From the NCBI RefSeq assembly GCF_002849695.1, contig NZ_CP018937.1, positions 1,798,001 to 1,862,000 of the forward strand: a DNA stretch of 64,000 nt. Direction: 5' to 3'. The notes under the pieces were generated by a model. The model was not told where the DNA came from. It saw nothing but the letters and a program-made list of their open reading frames with translations, and did no database searches. Positions 8,823 to 19,044 of the stretch are shown piece by piece. Position 1 is the stretch's first letter. Each line of letters starts with the position of its first letter. Made by a program: the position numbers and the translations under genes. The DNA is from Bacteroides fragilis. GTDB taxonomy: Bacteria > Bacteroidota > Bacteroidia > Bacteroidales > Bacteroidaceae.

Positions 8823-10085
8823 ATGACCAGAAAGTTTTTTATTCTCTTTTTTCTTGGATTTTTCGGAATTGCCGGAGCACAGCAACCCTCCGGGAGCTTG
8901 ACGCTGAAAGAGGCCGAGCAACGTTTCTTGAAATGTAATTTATCCCTATTGGCCGAACGCTACAATATAGATATGGCACAAGCCAGGTTGCTTCAAGCTC
9001 GATTATTTGATAACCCGGTGATCTCATTCGAACAAAATGTTTACAACCGGCTTAATGGCACTTATTTTGATTTTGGTAAGAGCGGTGAATCTGTTGTAGA
9101 GATAGAACAGGTGATCCGTCTTGCCGGACAACGGAATAAGCAAATACGGTTGGAGAAAATAAACCGGGAAATTGCCGGCTATCAGTTTGAGGAGGTAATG
9201 CGGACTTTACGTCAGGAGCTTGGGGAAGCTTTTATCGAAGTTTACTATCTGTCAAAGTCATTATCGGTTTATGATAAAGAGGTCAGTTCGCTTGAACATT
9301 TGTTGGCAGGCATTAAGGAACAGCATGTGAAGGGGAATGTTTCTTTAATGGAGATGACCCGTCTCGAGTCAATGCTGTTCTCCTTGAAAAAGGATATGAG
9401 CGAATGTGAGAGCCATTATCTATCACGGCGGGGAGAGTTGAATTTATTATTGAACTTGCCCATTGATTTTCGCACTGAGCCAATAGTAGATGAAGGTTCG
9501 CTTGAACGTCTGACCATAAATGGATTGTCTTATGCCGGTTTACAAGAGATGGTATCCGTGAGGCCTGACCAAAAGATGGCACGTAGTAATATCATTGCTT
9601 CGCAAGCCGATCTGAAATTACAGAAATCGTTGGCCTTTCCCGAATTTTCAGTGAAAGGTAACTATGATCGTCAAGGTAATTTTATTAATAATTATTTCGC
9701 TATCGGGTTTAGTATGTCTGTTCCTATCTTTAACCGTAACCAAGGGAATATCAAGATGGCACGCTTCAATCTCCTGAAGGCAGGCCGGGAGCAGGAATAT
9801 ATTCGCAGTAAAGCTGAGACAGAACTGTATGCTGCCTATACTGCCTTAGATAAAGCGTTCAAGCTTTATCGGTCAGTGGATGGGAGATTGGAACATAACT
9901 TTGAGAAACTGATAGCCGGAGCCAATGAAAACTTTATCAAACGTAATATCAGTCTTTTAGAGTTTATCGATTTTTACGATAGCTATAAAGAGACCTGCAT
10001 TCAGCTTTATGATATAAAGAAAAACGTATTTCTCGGCATTGAGAATCTGAATGCAGTAGTCGGGCAACATGTCTTTAATAATTAA
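8823..10085 (+). CDS. TolC/CzcC-family outer-membrane efflux factor
   Basis: A 420-residue outer-membrane channel component. The start at 8823 gives a clean signal peptide (M-T-R-K-F-F-I-L-F-F-L-G-F-F-G-I-A-G-A). The body has the long helical repeats of the OEP family: L-T-L-K-E-A-E-Q-R-F at the first helix, Q-A-R-L-L-Q-A-R-L, and a second homologous half from about residue 235 (V-R-P-D-Q-K-M-A-R-S-N). It is the first gene of a five-gene operon with an adaptor, an HME-type RND pump and a two-component system, which points to heavy-metal export. The metal cannot be named from this protein. Confidence 0.88.
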   Translation: MTRKFFILFFLGFFGIAGAQQPSGSLTLKEAEQRFLKCNLSLLAERYNIDMAQARLLQARLFDNPVISFEQNVYNRLNGTYFDFGKSGESVVEIEQVIRLAGQRNKQIRLEKINREIAGYQFEEVMRTLRQELGEAFIEVYYLSKSLSVYDKEVSSLEHLLAGIKEQHVKGNVSLMEMTRLESMLFSLKKDMSECESHYLSRRGELNLLLNLPIDFRTEPIVDEGSLERLTINGLSYAGLQEMVSVRPDQKMARSNIIASQADLKLQKSLAFPEFSVKGNYDRQGNFINNYFAIGFSMSVPIFNRNQGNIKMARFNLLKAGREQEYIRSKAETELYAAYTALDKAFKLYRSVDGRLEHNFEKLIAGANENFIKRNISLLEFIDFYDSYKETCIQLYDIKKNVFLGIENLNAVVGQHVFNN

Positions 10086-10098
10086 ATCCATATAATTT

Positions 10099-11187
10099 AT
10101 GAATTGGACAAAATACTTTCCATGTATATTGATTCTGGGGTTGGGAGGTTGTTCATCAAAGATGAAGCAATCTGAGGTGCATACAAACTTATGTCTGACA
10201 GATAGTTTACTGAAAATAGTCTCTGTCGATACGGTACGTCTGCATGATGTGACGGATGAACTGGTTCTAAACGGGCGTGTGACTTTCAATCAGGAGCAGG
10301 TAGCGCACATTTATCCTATGTTTGGCGGTACTGTGACGGAGCTTCATGCCGAAGTAGGGGATTACGTACGAAAAGGAGATATACTTGCGGTGATCCGTAG
10401 CGGTGAAGTGGCTGACTACGAGAAACAAATGAAGGAAGCAAACCAGCAGGTTATCATTGCCCGTAGAAATATGGATGCCACTCAGGATATGTTCGATTCA
10501 GGCTTGGCGTCTGATAAAGACGTATTGCAGGTGCGACAGGAATTGGCTAATGCAGAGGCGGAAGAGAACCGCATCAAAGAAATCTTTTCCATCAACCATT
10601 TCAGCGGTCGATCATTTTACGAAATCAAATCTCCGGTTTCCGGTTTTATTGTAGACAAAAAGGTGAGTAAAGACATGCAACTCCGCTCCGATCAGAGTGA
10701 GGAGATATTCACTGTTTCCGGCCTGGAAAATGTATGGGTGATGGCAGATGTTTATGAAAGTGATATTAGCAGAGTAGTTGAAGGAGCACCCGTACATATC
10801 ACTACCTTAGCTTATCCCGATAAGGTCTTTTCCGGAAGTATCGATAAAGTCTATCACATGCTGGATACCGAAAGTAAGACGATGAATGTGCGCATTAAAT
10901 TGTGTAATGAAGATTACTTGCTGAAGCCGGGTATGTTTACCAATGTCGGTGTGGAGTGTAAGTCGTCCGGGAAACAAATGCCCCGGATCGATGCACATGC
11001 CCTGATATTCGAAGGAGGGAAAAACTATGTTGTGGCAGTGGCTACGGACCACCGTTTATCGATTAAGGAGATTGATGTTTACAAACAGCTGAGTAAGGAA
11101 TGTTATGTCCGTTCCGGACTTTCAGAAGGTGACAGAGTGTTGAATCAAAATGTATTATTGGTCTACAATGCTTTGAATGCAGACTAA
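10099..11187 (+). CDS. RND efflux adaptor lipoprotein (CzcB/CusB type)
   Basis: A 362-residue periplasmic adaptor (membrane-fusion protein). It has a lipoprotein signal ending L-G-G-C with the lipidated cysteine at residue 18. The split lipoyl domain is visible as G-T-V-T-E-L-H-A-E-V-G-D-Y-V-R-K-G-D and later I-K-S-P-V-S-G-F-I-V-D-K-K-V-S, flanking a helical hairpin (about 105-160). A beta-barrel domain with V-Y-E-S-D-I-S-R-V follows. It bridges the inner-membrane pump (14 bp downstream) and the outer-membrane factor (13 bp upstream). Confidence 0.9.
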   Translation: MNWTKYFPCILILGLGGCSSKMKQSEVHTNLCLTDSLLKIVSVDTVRLHDVTDELVLNGRVTFNQEQVAHIYPMFGGTVTELHAEVGDYVRKGDILAVIRSGEVADYEKQMKEANQQVIIARRNMDATQDMFDSGLASDKDVLQVRQELANAEAEENRIKEIFSINHFSGRSFYEIKSPVSGFIVDKKVSKDMQLRSDQSEEIFTVSGLENVWVMADVYESDISRVVEGAPVHITTLAYPDKVFSGSIDKVYHMLDTESKTMNVRIKLCNEDYLLKPGMFTNVGVECKSSGKQMPRIDAHALIFEGGKNYVVAVATDHRLSIKEIDVYKQLSKECYVRSGLSEGDRVLNQNVLLVYNALNAD

Positions 11188-11201
11188 AAGCGAAAAAAAC
11201 T

Positions 11202-14200
11202 ATGCATAAGTTTATAGACAATATTGTGGCTTTTTCGTTGAAGAATAAGTTTTTCGTCTTTTTTTGTACGGTGATTGCCATCATCGCCGGTGTGGTTTCA
11301 TTCAGACACACTCCGATCGATGCATTTCCCGATGTGACGAATACGAAAGTGACCATCATTACCCAGTGGCCGGGACGCAGTGCCGAAGAGGTAGAGAAGT
11401 TTATTACGATTCCGGTGGAGATAGCCATGAATTCGGTACAGAAGAAGACAGATATCCGTTCGACAACCTTGTTTGGGTTGTCAGTCATCAATGTGCTGTT
11501 TGAGGATCATGTGGATGATTTTGTTGCTCGTCAACAGGTATATAATTTATTGAATGATGCCGATCTGCCGGAAGGAGTAACTCCTGAGGTGCAGCCTCTC
11601 TACGGACCTACAGGAGAGATTTACCGCTATACCCTGCGAAGTGACAAACGGAGTGTACGCGAACTGAAAACGATTCAGGATTGGGTGATCGATCGCAATC
11701 TGCGTGCCGTATCGGGTGTGGCGGATATTGTCAGTTTCGGTGGTGAAGTAAAAACCTGTGAAGTAAGTGTCAACCCAAACCAGTTAATCAATTATGGCAT
11801 CACCTCGCTGGAACTTTATGATGCCATTTCGAAGAGTAATATTAATGTGGGCGGAGATGTAATAACCAAAAGCTCCCAGGCTTATGTCGTAAGAGGTATA
11901 GGGCTGATTAACGATTTGGAGGAGTTGCGGAACATTGTAGTGAAAAATATCAATGGTACTCCCATTCTGGTGAGGAATCTGGCTGATGTCCGTGAATCTT
12001 GTTTACCTCGTCTGGGACAGGTAGGGCGAATGGACGAGGATGATGTCGTGGAAGGTATTGTAGTGATGCGCAAGGGAGAGAACCCGGGTGAAGTGATATC
12101 CGGACTGAAGATGAAAATAGATGAATTGAACGAAAGCATCTTACCGACGGATGTAAAGATTGTACCTTTTTATGATCGGGAAGACCTGGTGGATCTTGCT
12201 GTACATACAGTAACGCACAATCTGGTGGAAGGCATACTATTGGTAACTTTCATTGTATTCATCTTTATGGCGGACTGGCGGACAACGGTAGTGGTAGCTG
12301 TCATTATCCCTTTATCCCTGTTGTTTGCTTTTATCTGCTTGCATGTAATGGGGATGTCCGCCAATCTGCTTTCTATGGGAGCCATTGACTTTGGGATCAT
12401 AATAGACGGGGCCGTAGTGATGGTAGAAGGTATATTCGTTGCTCTCGATCGGAAAGCGAGAGAAGTGGGGATGCCCGTTTTCAACCGGATGTCGAAGATG
12501 GGGCTGATCAGGAATACTGCCAAAGAAAAGGCCAAAGCGGTCTTTTTCTCCAAGCTGATTATTATTACGGCGTTAATCCCCATATTCTCGTTTCAAAAGG
12601 TGGAAGGGAAAATGTTTTCTCCTTTGGCTTATACATTGGGGTTTGCTTTACTGGGGGCCTTGATTTTTACTTTGACCCTGGTTCCGGTCATGTCATCCAT
12701 CCTGTTAAGGAAAAATGTGAGTGAGAAAAGTAATTTTCTGGTGAGTTTTATTAGAGAGAAAAGTTCGGCCTTATTTGCCATTTTTCATGCTCATCGTAAG
12801 CTGTCCATCGGATTAGCTTCTTTGGTCGGAGGAGCCGGGCTGTTTCTTTACTCTTTTCTGGGGATGGAGTTTCTGCCGCAGTTGAATGAAGGAGCCATCT
12901 ATATTCGTGCTACCCTTCCGCAAAGCATTTCTCTGGATGAGTCAGTTTCACTTGCCAACAGAATGCGTAGAGAGCTGTTAGCTTTTCCCGAAGTAAAGCA
13001 GGTGCTCTCGCAAACCGGGCGCCCGAATGATGGGACTGATGCTACCGGTTTTTACAATGTGGAATTTCATGTTGATATTTATCCGGAGAAAGAGTGGGAG
13101 AGCGGACTCAGTAAAGAACAGTTGATTGAAAAAATGCAATCTGCCCTTGCTCTCTATCCCGGTACCGATTTCAATTTCTCACAACCGATTACCGACAACG
13201 TGGAGGAAGCCGCTTCGGGTGTAAAAGGTTCTATTGCCGTTAAGGTTTTCGGGAAGGATTTATATGAGGCAGAGAAACTGGCTGTACAGATAAACAAAGT
13301 GTTGGGAACCGTAGCGGGTATTGAAGATCTGGGAGTGATCCGGAATATAGGTCAGCCGGAACTTCGCATCGAGTTGAACGAAAAACAGCTTGCCCGTTAT
13401 GGTGTATCGAAAGAAAATGTACAATCTATTATTGAGATGGCCATCGGAGGTAAATCTGCTTCATTGCTCTATGAAGACGAGCGTAAGTTCAATATCATGG
13501 TTCGTTATAATGAAGAGTTCCGCCAGAACGAAGAGCAGATAGGTAAGATTCTGGTACCAGCGATGGATGGTGCGATGATCCCGATCAAGGAATTGGCAGA
13601 TATCCGGACCATTACAGGACCATTGCTTATATTCCGTGACAGCCATACCCGTTTTTGTGCTGTTAAGTTCTCTGTACGTGGTCGTGCCATGGGGTCTGCC
13701 GTTGCCGAAGCACAAAAGAAAGTGGAAGCTTCGGTACATCTTCCGGACGGATATACACTGAAATGGACCGGAGATTTTGAGAATCAGCAACGTGCCAGCA
13801 AACGCCTTGCACAGGTTGTTCCCGTCAGTATTGCCATTATATTCGTTATCCTCTTCATCCTGTTTTCCAATGCCCGGGATGCAGGACTGGTATTGTTGAA
13901 TGTCCCATTTGCGGCGGCCGGCGGTATCATTGCCCTATTGATCACTCACTTCAACTTCTCAATTTCTGCCGGGATCGGTTTTATAGCCTTGTTCGGCATC
14001 TGCATTCAGAACGGAGTGATTATGATTTCGGGTATTAAGTCGAATGTGCATTCGCACATGTCTTTGGCCGAAGCAGTGAAGAGTACGGTTCATTCGCGGG
14101 TCCGGCCGGTTGTGATGACGGCTACTATGGCTGCTATCGGACTGATGCCGGCAGCCATGAGCCATGGTATCGGCTCCGAGTCGCAGCGTCCGCTTGCCAT

Positions 14201-14327
14201 TGTTATTATCGGTGGCGTATTGTGTGATACTTTCTTTACGCTTTTTATTTTTCCGCTGATTGTAGAGGCCATTTATGGTAAAACTTTGTTTGATAAAGAT
14301 GGAAAGCTGCGGCAAAGACGAGTGTAA
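11202..14327 (+). CDS. Heavy-metal efflux RND transporter (CzcA/CusA family)
   Basis: A 1041-residue inner-membrane proton-driven pump of the HME-RND group. The diagnostic stretch in TM4, D-F-G-I-I-I-D-G-A-V-V-M-V-E, retains both aspartates and the glutamate that carry protons in CzcA. The start (F-R-H-T-P-I-D-A-F-P-D-V-T-N-T) and the periplasmic porter segments W-P-G-R-S-A-E-E-V-E-K and G-R-P-N-D-G-T-D are also typical of the family. Two RND repeats, about 12 TM helices. Cation selectivity (zinc/cobalt/cadmium or copper/silver) is not assigned. Operon position fits a complete CBA efflux complex. Confidence 0.95.
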   Translation: MHKFIDNIVAFSLKNKFFVFFCTVIAIIAGVVSFRHTPIDAFPDVTNTKVTIITQWPGRSAEEVEKFITIPVEIAMNSVQKKTDIRSTTLFGLSVINVLFEDHVDDFVARQQVYNLLNDADLPEGVTPEVQPLYGPTGEIYRYTLRSDKRSVRELKTIQDWVIDRNLRAVSGVADIVSFGGEVKTCEVSVNPNQLINYGITSLELYDAISKSNINVGGDVITKSSQAYVVRGIGLINDLEELRNIVVKNINGTPILVRNLADVRESCLPRLGQVGRMDEDDVVEGIVVMRKGENPGEVISGLKMKIDELNESILPTDVKIVPFYDREDLVDLAVHTVTHNLVEGILLVTFIVFIFMADWRTTVVVAVIIPLSLLFAFICLHVMGMSANLLSMGAIDFGIIIDGAVVMVEGIFVALDRKAREVGMPVFNRMSKMGLIRNTAKEKAKAVFFSKLIIITALIPIFSFQKVEGKMFSPLAYTLGFALLGALIFTLTLVPVMSSILLRKNVSEKSNFLVSFIREKSSALFAIFHAHRKLSIGLASLVGGAGLFLYSFLGMEFLPQLNEGAIYIRATLPQSISLDESVSLANRMRRELLAFPEVKQVLSQTGRPNDGTDATGFYNVEFHVDIYPEKEWESGLSKEQLIEKMQSALALYPGTDFNFSQPITDNVEEAASGVKGSIAVKVFGKDLYEAEKLAVQINKVLGTVAGIEDLGVIRNIGQPELRIELNEKQLARYGVSKENVQSIIEMAIGGKSASLLYEDERKFNIMVRYNEEFRQNEEQIGKILVPAMDGAMIPIKELADIRTITGPLLIFRDSHTRFCAVKFSVRGRAMGSAVAEAQKKVEASVHLPDGYTLKWTGDFENQQRASKRLAQVVPVSIAIIFVILFILFSNARDAGLVLLNVPFAAAGGIIALLITHFNFSISAGIGFIALFGICIQNGVIMISGIKSNVHSHMSLAEAVKSTVHSRVRPVVMTATMAAIGLMPAAMSHGIGSESQRPLAIVIIGGVLCDTFFTLFIFPLIVEAIYGKTLFDKDGKLRQRRV

Positions 14328-14360
14328 ACCGTATATTTGTCACTTTAAAACTCAAAAGTT

Positions 14361-15035
14361 ATGGCAAAGATATTATTGGTAGAAGATGAAGTGAATATAG
14401 CTTCGTTCATAGAACGGGGACTGAAGGAGTTCGGACATACAGTGTCAGTTGCCAATGACGGTAATTCCGGATGGGAACTGATCCGGCAGGAAGTATTCGA
14501 TCTGCTGATCATAGATATTATTATGCCCGGAATGAATGGCTTGGAGCTTTGCCGTCTCTATCGCCGTCAGTATGGTTATCTGGTTCCGGTGATTATGTTG
14601 ACTGCGCTGGGTACGACGGAGGATATCGTAAAAGGATTGGATGCGGGAGCTGACGACTACTTGGTGAAGCCTTTCAGCTTTCAGGAACTGGAAGCCCGGA
14701 TCAAGGCCATCCTGCGTAGAGGAAGAGAAGATTCCGCCCGGCAGTTGGTATGTGATGATTTGGTGCTTAACTGTAACAGCCGCCGTGCCAGACGTGGAGA
14801 AGCGGAGATAGACCTCACCGTCAAGGAATACCGTTTACTGGAATATTTTATGACCCATCAGGGATTGGTGCTTTCGCGCCTGACATTATTGAGAGATGTA
14901 TGGGATAAGAATTTTGATACGAATACCAATGTAGTGGATGTATACGTAAACTACCTTCGTGGTAAGATTGATAAAGACTTTAGTAAGAAACTGATTCATA
15001 CTGTAGTTGGTTCCGGATATATCATGTATGCCTGA
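14361..15035 (+). CDS. OmpR-family response regulator of the metal-efflux operon
   Basis: A 224-residue regulator. The receiver domain (1-120) has the acidic pair in L-V-E-D-E, the phospho-acceptor aspartate in L-L-I-I-D-I-I-M-P-G, and K-P-F near residue 103. The winged-helix DNA-binding domain (about 130-224) contains L-T-V-K-E-Y-R-L-L-E-Y-F and ends with V-G-S-G-Y-I-M, as in CzcR/CopR. It starts 33 bp after the pump gene and is followed 17 bp later by its kinase, so it probably controls this operon. Confidence 0.93.
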   Translation: MAKILLVEDEVNIASFIERGLKEFGHTVSVANDGNSGWELIRQEVFDLLIIDIIMPGMNGLELCRLYRRQYGYLVPVIMLTALGTTEDIVKGLDAGADDYLVKPFSFQELEARIKAILRRGREDSARQLVCDDLVLNCNSRRARRGEAEIDLTVKEYRLLEYFMTHQGLVLSRLTLLRDVWDKNFDTNTNVVDVYVNYLRGKIDKDFSKKLIHTVVGSGYIMYA

Positions 15036-15052
15036 CTAAAAAACACCTGACT

Positions 15053-16390
15053 ATGAAAATCGGACGTAAGATTGCCCTCTTTTATACGTTGATAACAGTG
15101 TTGACCACCATGATCGTCATTGGAGTGTTTTATCTCTTCAGTTCGAGGTATATCGACGGATTGTATCAGTCGTATCTTCGGGAAAAAGCTTTTCTGACTG
15201 CCCAGAAACATTGGGAACGGGATGAGGTGGACGAACAAAGCTATCTGGCCATTCAACGGAAGTATGATGAACTGTTGCCGGAGGCCAAAGAGATTTTGCT
15301 GAATATGGACAGTGACGTCGTGGTACGTGATACGTTGAATAAATATCTTTCTGCCGGGCAACAAAAACTGCTTCTTGATTCAAAGGAGATGTCATCGGTA
15401 TCTTTTGTCCATAAAGATATGCTGGGAGCTGCTTTGTACTATCCTGACAATGAGGGAAACTTTATCGTAATCGTAATGTCGCATAATGGCTATGGGGTTA
15501 AAATACAGGAACATTTGCTGGTATTATCTACCTTCCTGATAATCAGCAGTTCGGTATTGATCTTCTTCATGGGACAACTTTATTCTACGAGAATATTAAT
15601 CCCCTTACAACATATTTTATTGCAGCTGCAGCGGATACGGGGCAATAGCCTGAACCGCCGACTGAAGACTACCGGCAATAAAGATGAACTGGATCATTTG
15701 ATAGAAGCATTAAACAGTATGCTCGACCGTATCGACACTGCGTTCAAAGCAGAAAAATCGTTTGTCAGCCATGCTTCCCACGAATTGAATAATCCCATTA
15801 CCGCCATTCAGGGTGAGTGTGAAATCAGTTTGTTAAAGGAGCGTAGCACGGAGGAATATGTCGAAGCCCTTCAACGAATTGCCGGGGAAAGCAAACGTCT
15901 CTCTAACTTGATCAGGCATTTGATGTTTTTGTCGAGGCAGGAAGAGGATATCCGGAAAAACAACGTCGAAAAGATTTATCTGGCAGACTTATTACAGGAG
16001 ATGAGTTCTGCTGTTCCCCGCCTCCGGTTGCAATATCCGGAGGAGGGCGTAAAGAGTGCTGTGGTCGATGCAAATCCCTATTTGTTTAAGATAGCCTTGC
16101 AGAACATTATAGACAATGCCTGCAAGTATTCGCAAGAAGAGGTGATTGTGCGGCTTTACAAAGAGGGGGAACGATGGGGAATAGCGGTCGGGGACTCCGG
16201 AATCGGAATTCCCAAGGACGAGATAGAACATATCTTCCAGTCGTTCTACCGGGGAAGTAATACGAGAGAATATACAGGGCAGGGGGTTGGACTCAGCCTT
16301 TCAGCGAAAATATTTTCTGTTTACGGAGGAAAAATAGAGATTGCCTCCGAAGAAGGGAAGGGGACGGAAGTGAAGGTCATTTTCGGGTGA
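15053..16390 (+). CDS. Membrane sensor histidine kinase of the metal-efflux operon
   Basis: A 445-residue kinase with TM helices at about 8-30 and 158-180 enclosing a periplasmic sensor of some 125 residues, then a HAMP segment, a HisKA domain with H-box S-H-A-S-H-E-L-N-N-P-I-T-A, and HATPase motifs N-I-I-D-N-A, G-D-S-G-I-G-I and G-V-G-L-S-L-S. It forms a pair with the preceding OmpR-type regulator. The sensor presumably detects periplasmic metal, but no clear His/Cys/Met cluster identifies the ligand. A stretch of about 180 bp without a gene follows. Confidence 0.93.
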   Translation: MKIGRKIALFYTLITVLTTMIVIGVFYLFSSRYIDGLYQSYLREKAFLTAQKHWERDEVDEQSYLAIQRKYDELLPEAKEILLNMDSDVVVRDTLNKYLSAGQQKLLLDSKEMSSVSFVHKDMLGAALYYPDNEGNFIVIVMSHNGYGVKIQEHLLVLSTFLIISSSVLIFFMGQLYSTRILIPLQHILLQLQRIRGNSLNRRLKTTGNKDELDHLIEALNSMLDRIDTAFKAEKSFVSHASHELNNPITAIQGECEISLLKERSTEEYVEALQRIAGESKRLSNLIRHLMFLSRQEEDIRKNNVEKIYLADLLQEMSSAVPRLRLQYPEEGVKSAVVDANPYLFKIALQNIIDNACKYSQEEVIVRLYKEGERWGIAVGDSGIGIPKDEIEHIFQSFYRGSNTREYTGQGVGLSLSAKIFSVYGGKIEIASEEGKGTEVKVIFG

Positions 16391-16571
16391 CGCATCATCC
16401 GGATTTCTAAGTGGGGTACGTACGTTAGCATATGCTTTGGCACGTATATGATGGGCTGTTAAAATATCACAATAAGAAGATGTTTCTTGCATTTATAACA
16501 TCAATAAGAGGCAATCTGTGTTTGTAGATGAGTGTTGCATTCTTAATAAAGTGTTTTAAAAAGCAAGAACT

Positions 16572-17246
16572 ATGTCGTTGAGTAATCTGCTAATCATATT
16601 TTCATCCTCCTTTATGGCTTTGTTTCCCGTAGTAAACCCTTTGGGAAACGGTTTTGTTGTAAATGGCTTTTTTACAGACCTGGACCCAAAACAGCGAAAG
16701 ACTGCCATTCAGAAGCTGATTTTCAACTTTATAATGATCGGTGTCGGTACTTTGGTGATAGGGCATCTGTTTTTGTTGATTTTCGGTCTGGCCATTCCTG
16801 TGATTCAGCTTGGAGGCGGCATACTGATTTGTAAAACGGCAATGGAATTGCTTGCCGATTCCGGTTCTTCTGATAAGGGAGAGTCTAACCAGAATCTGGA
16901 TAGCTTTAAATGGAAGAATATAGAACAGAAGATATTTTACCCCATCACATTCCCCATCAGCATCGGTCCCGGCAGTATATCTGTCATATTCACTTTGATG
17001 GCCTCTGCCAGTGTCAAAGGGAAACTACTGCAGACCGGAATCAACTATTTTGTTATCGCACTTGTCATCATCTGTATGGCTGCGATACTGTATGTTTTCC
17101 TCTCACAGGGGCAGAGGATTATTCAGAAACTCGGGCCTGTAGGCAATCAGATTATAAATAAGCTCGTAGCCTTTTTTACATTTTGCATCGGCATACAGAT
17201 TTCGGTAACAGGTATATCTCAGATCTTTCATCTGAATATCTTGTAA
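16572..17246 (+). CDS. MarC/UPF0056-family membrane protein
   Basis: A 224-residue inner-membrane protein with about six hydrophobic helices. The N-terminal F-M-A-L-F-P-V-V-N-P-L-G-N and the later Y-P-I-T-F-P-I-S-I-G-P-G-S-I are MarC-family signatures. The family is often called a NAAT transporter, but its substrate is poorly established, and the old link to multiple antibiotic resistance is not well supported. It is monocistronic and converges on the SGNH hydrolase with only 43 bp between them. Confidence 0.88.
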   Translation: MSLSNLLIIFSSSFMALFPVVNPLGNGFVVNGFFTDLDPKQRKTAIQKLIFNFIMIGVGTLVIGHLFLLIFGLAIPVIQLGGGILICKTAMELLADSGSSDKGESNQNLDSFKWKNIEQKIFYPITFPISIGPGSISVIFTLMASASVKGKLLQTGINYFVIALVIICMAAILYVFLSQGQRIIQKLGPVGNQIINKLVAFFTFCIGIQISVTGISQIFHLNIL

Positions 17247-17289
17247 TGATGAAAGGTTGATATGTATTTATCAGCAACCGGATCTCTGC

Positions 17290-19044
17290 TTATAGATACC
17301 CTTTCAGCACCTTTGCGATCCGTTTGTATCCTTCTGCATTCGGATGCAGTCCGTCACGGAACAGAGAAGAGTCTATCGATCCGTCTTTTTGCGTCAGTTG
17401 CGGAGCAAGGTCAATGTAAGTACAGTCTTTGCCTGCCAGTTGTTTTTGTAATTCCGCATCGATTCCGGCAATGCGGGCTTCCATCCCTTTTCTTGGCAGG
17501 ATGCCCATGATACAGAGTTTTGCCTGCGGCTGACGTTCATGAATGGCTTTTGCGATCCGGCAGATACCTTCTATAATTTCTTCATCACTGTTGAATAACA
17601 GATTATTGGTACCTATCAGCAGAAATATATTGCGAGCCTGGAAACCGTCCAGTTCTCCGTGATAGATGCGCCATAGTACATTCTCTGTTTTGTCCCAGCC
17701 GAATCCGAGGTTGCGTACACTTCTCCCTTTGAATAATTTCTCCCAGGATTCTTTGCCAAACTGGTTATGCGCGATGGGTTCGCCTCCCCAGAAGTGTGTT
17801 ATCGAGTTGCCGATCATCACTATTTCAGGAGCACTTTGTTTGTTCAGTTTCAAGATTTCTTCGTGACGGCCGTACCAATCATACGGATCTCTTTGTTGCT
17901 TGCATGGGATGCACGAAGCAGGTCCTTGATTGTCTTCACGCAAAATTTCACGTATTTTCTTCTGGTAGCTGTCAGCGTATTGTTGCATACCCAGGTCGGT
18001 GGAGTGAACACCATCTACCATGGCATCCATCGGGATACCGATCTCTTCCTTGGTCAGATAGTATACAGCCGGAACCTGCTCTTTTTGTAACGTTTCATAT
18101 GCCTTGCGCAGTTCTGCATTGGCTACACGATAAGATTCTTCCGCACTTTCGGAACTATATTCGTTGCTATAACCGTCGTGTTCTACCAGCAAGATAGGGG
18201 TCCGGCTCTTTTCACGCAGCTTTTTCATTCCTTTCAGAGTGCGCTCGTATACAACGGCGGATTCTTTCTTTCCCGACAGATTGGGCATGCAATCGATGAT
18301 ATACAATTGCGCATCGATTTCAGACAACAGATCAAAGAGCGCTTCTTCCAGCTTTCCATTGCCGGAGAAACCAAGATTGATGACCGGATGTCCCAATTTC
18401 CGGTTTAAAATATTTCCCCATGCCATGCCCGGGCGGGAAGCGCAAGCTCCTTGTGCAATAGAAGTACCGTATATAACCAGTGGTTTTTCCTGTGAGGCCG
18501 GTAGAAAACGGAAAGAGGCATCGGCAGGAACTCCTATTTCCATCCACGATACTTTATTGTATAACGGCAAAAATAATTGATATTCGAACCCGTTACCGGA
18601 TTTGGCTGCATATGAAAGTCCGCTGAAACTGTAGGTTATCGTGTCACCCATGGAGTATCGTCCGGCACACCATCGTTCCCGTCCGTTGTTGTCCGTAGCG
18701 TATAAGTCTACACCCGAAACTCCGGTTGCCGGCATGTGTGGCATAGAGAGTCCGCCTTTCACCACATAACGAATCTTTATTTCCGGTGCATTGGAACGGA
18801 ACGCAACAGACAGTCCTGCACTTTGCTGCGCCAAATCCCATAAAGGCTTGCGCACTTTATCCCGGGCCCGTAGAGGCAGTCGGGCATATGAATCTTTTAA
18901 TTCGCTCTGCCATGCTTGTCCGCGCACCACATGGATATCTTGGTTTAATGGATTTGCCCATTTGTATTGTGCTTGCAGAGAAACACATCCCAGGAAAAGG
19001 GCTAAAAGGGAAAGTTGGAGTTTGGTTGTTTTCATAATCATCAT
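17290..19044 (-). CDS. Secreted tandem SGNH/GDSL hydrolase
   Basis: A 584-residue secreted protein; signal peptide K-L-Q-L-S-L-L-A-L-F-L-G-C-V-S-L-Q-A. After a beta-rich N-terminal domain (about 25-195) come two SGNH esterase domains in tandem. The first has nucleophile loop Y-G-T-S-I-A-Q-G, I-D-C-M-P-N and the catalytic D-G-V-H. The second (from about 410) has M-I-G-N-S-I-T-H, L-I-G-T-N-N and D-G-L-H-P-N. Both therefore keep the Ser and Asp-x-x-His elements. Such enzymes remove acetyl or other acyl groups from carbohydrates or lipids. The M at the fourth codon (19035) is an alternative start. Confidence 0.88.
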   Translation of the reverse strand: MMIMKTTKLQLSLLALFLGCVSLQAQYKWANPLNQDIHVVRGQAWQSELKDSYARLPLRARDKVRKPLWDLAQQSAGLSVAFRSNAPEIKIRYVVKGGLSMPHMPATGVSGVDLYATDNNGRERWCAGRYSMGDTITYSFSGLSYAAKSGNGFEYQLFLPLYNKVSWMEIGVPADASFRFLPASQEKPLVIYGTSIAQGACASRPGMAWGNILNRKLGHPVINLGFSGNGKLEEALFDLLSEIDAQLYIIDCMPNLSGKKESAVVYERTLKGMKKLREKSRTPILLVEHDGYSNEYSSESAEESYRVANAELRKAYETLQKEQVPAVYYLTKEEIGIPMDAMVDGVHSTDLGMQQYADSYQKKIREILREDNQGPASCIPCKQQRDPYDWYGRHEEILKLNKQSAPEIVMIGNSITHFWGGEPIAHNQFGKESWEKLFKGRSVRNLGFGWDKTENVLWRIYHGELDGFQARNIFLLIGTNNLLFNSDEEIIEGICRIAKAIHERQPQAKLCIMGILPRKGMEARIAGIDAELQKQLAGKDCTYIDLAPQLTQKDGSIDSSLFRDGLHPNAEGYKRIAKVLKGYL

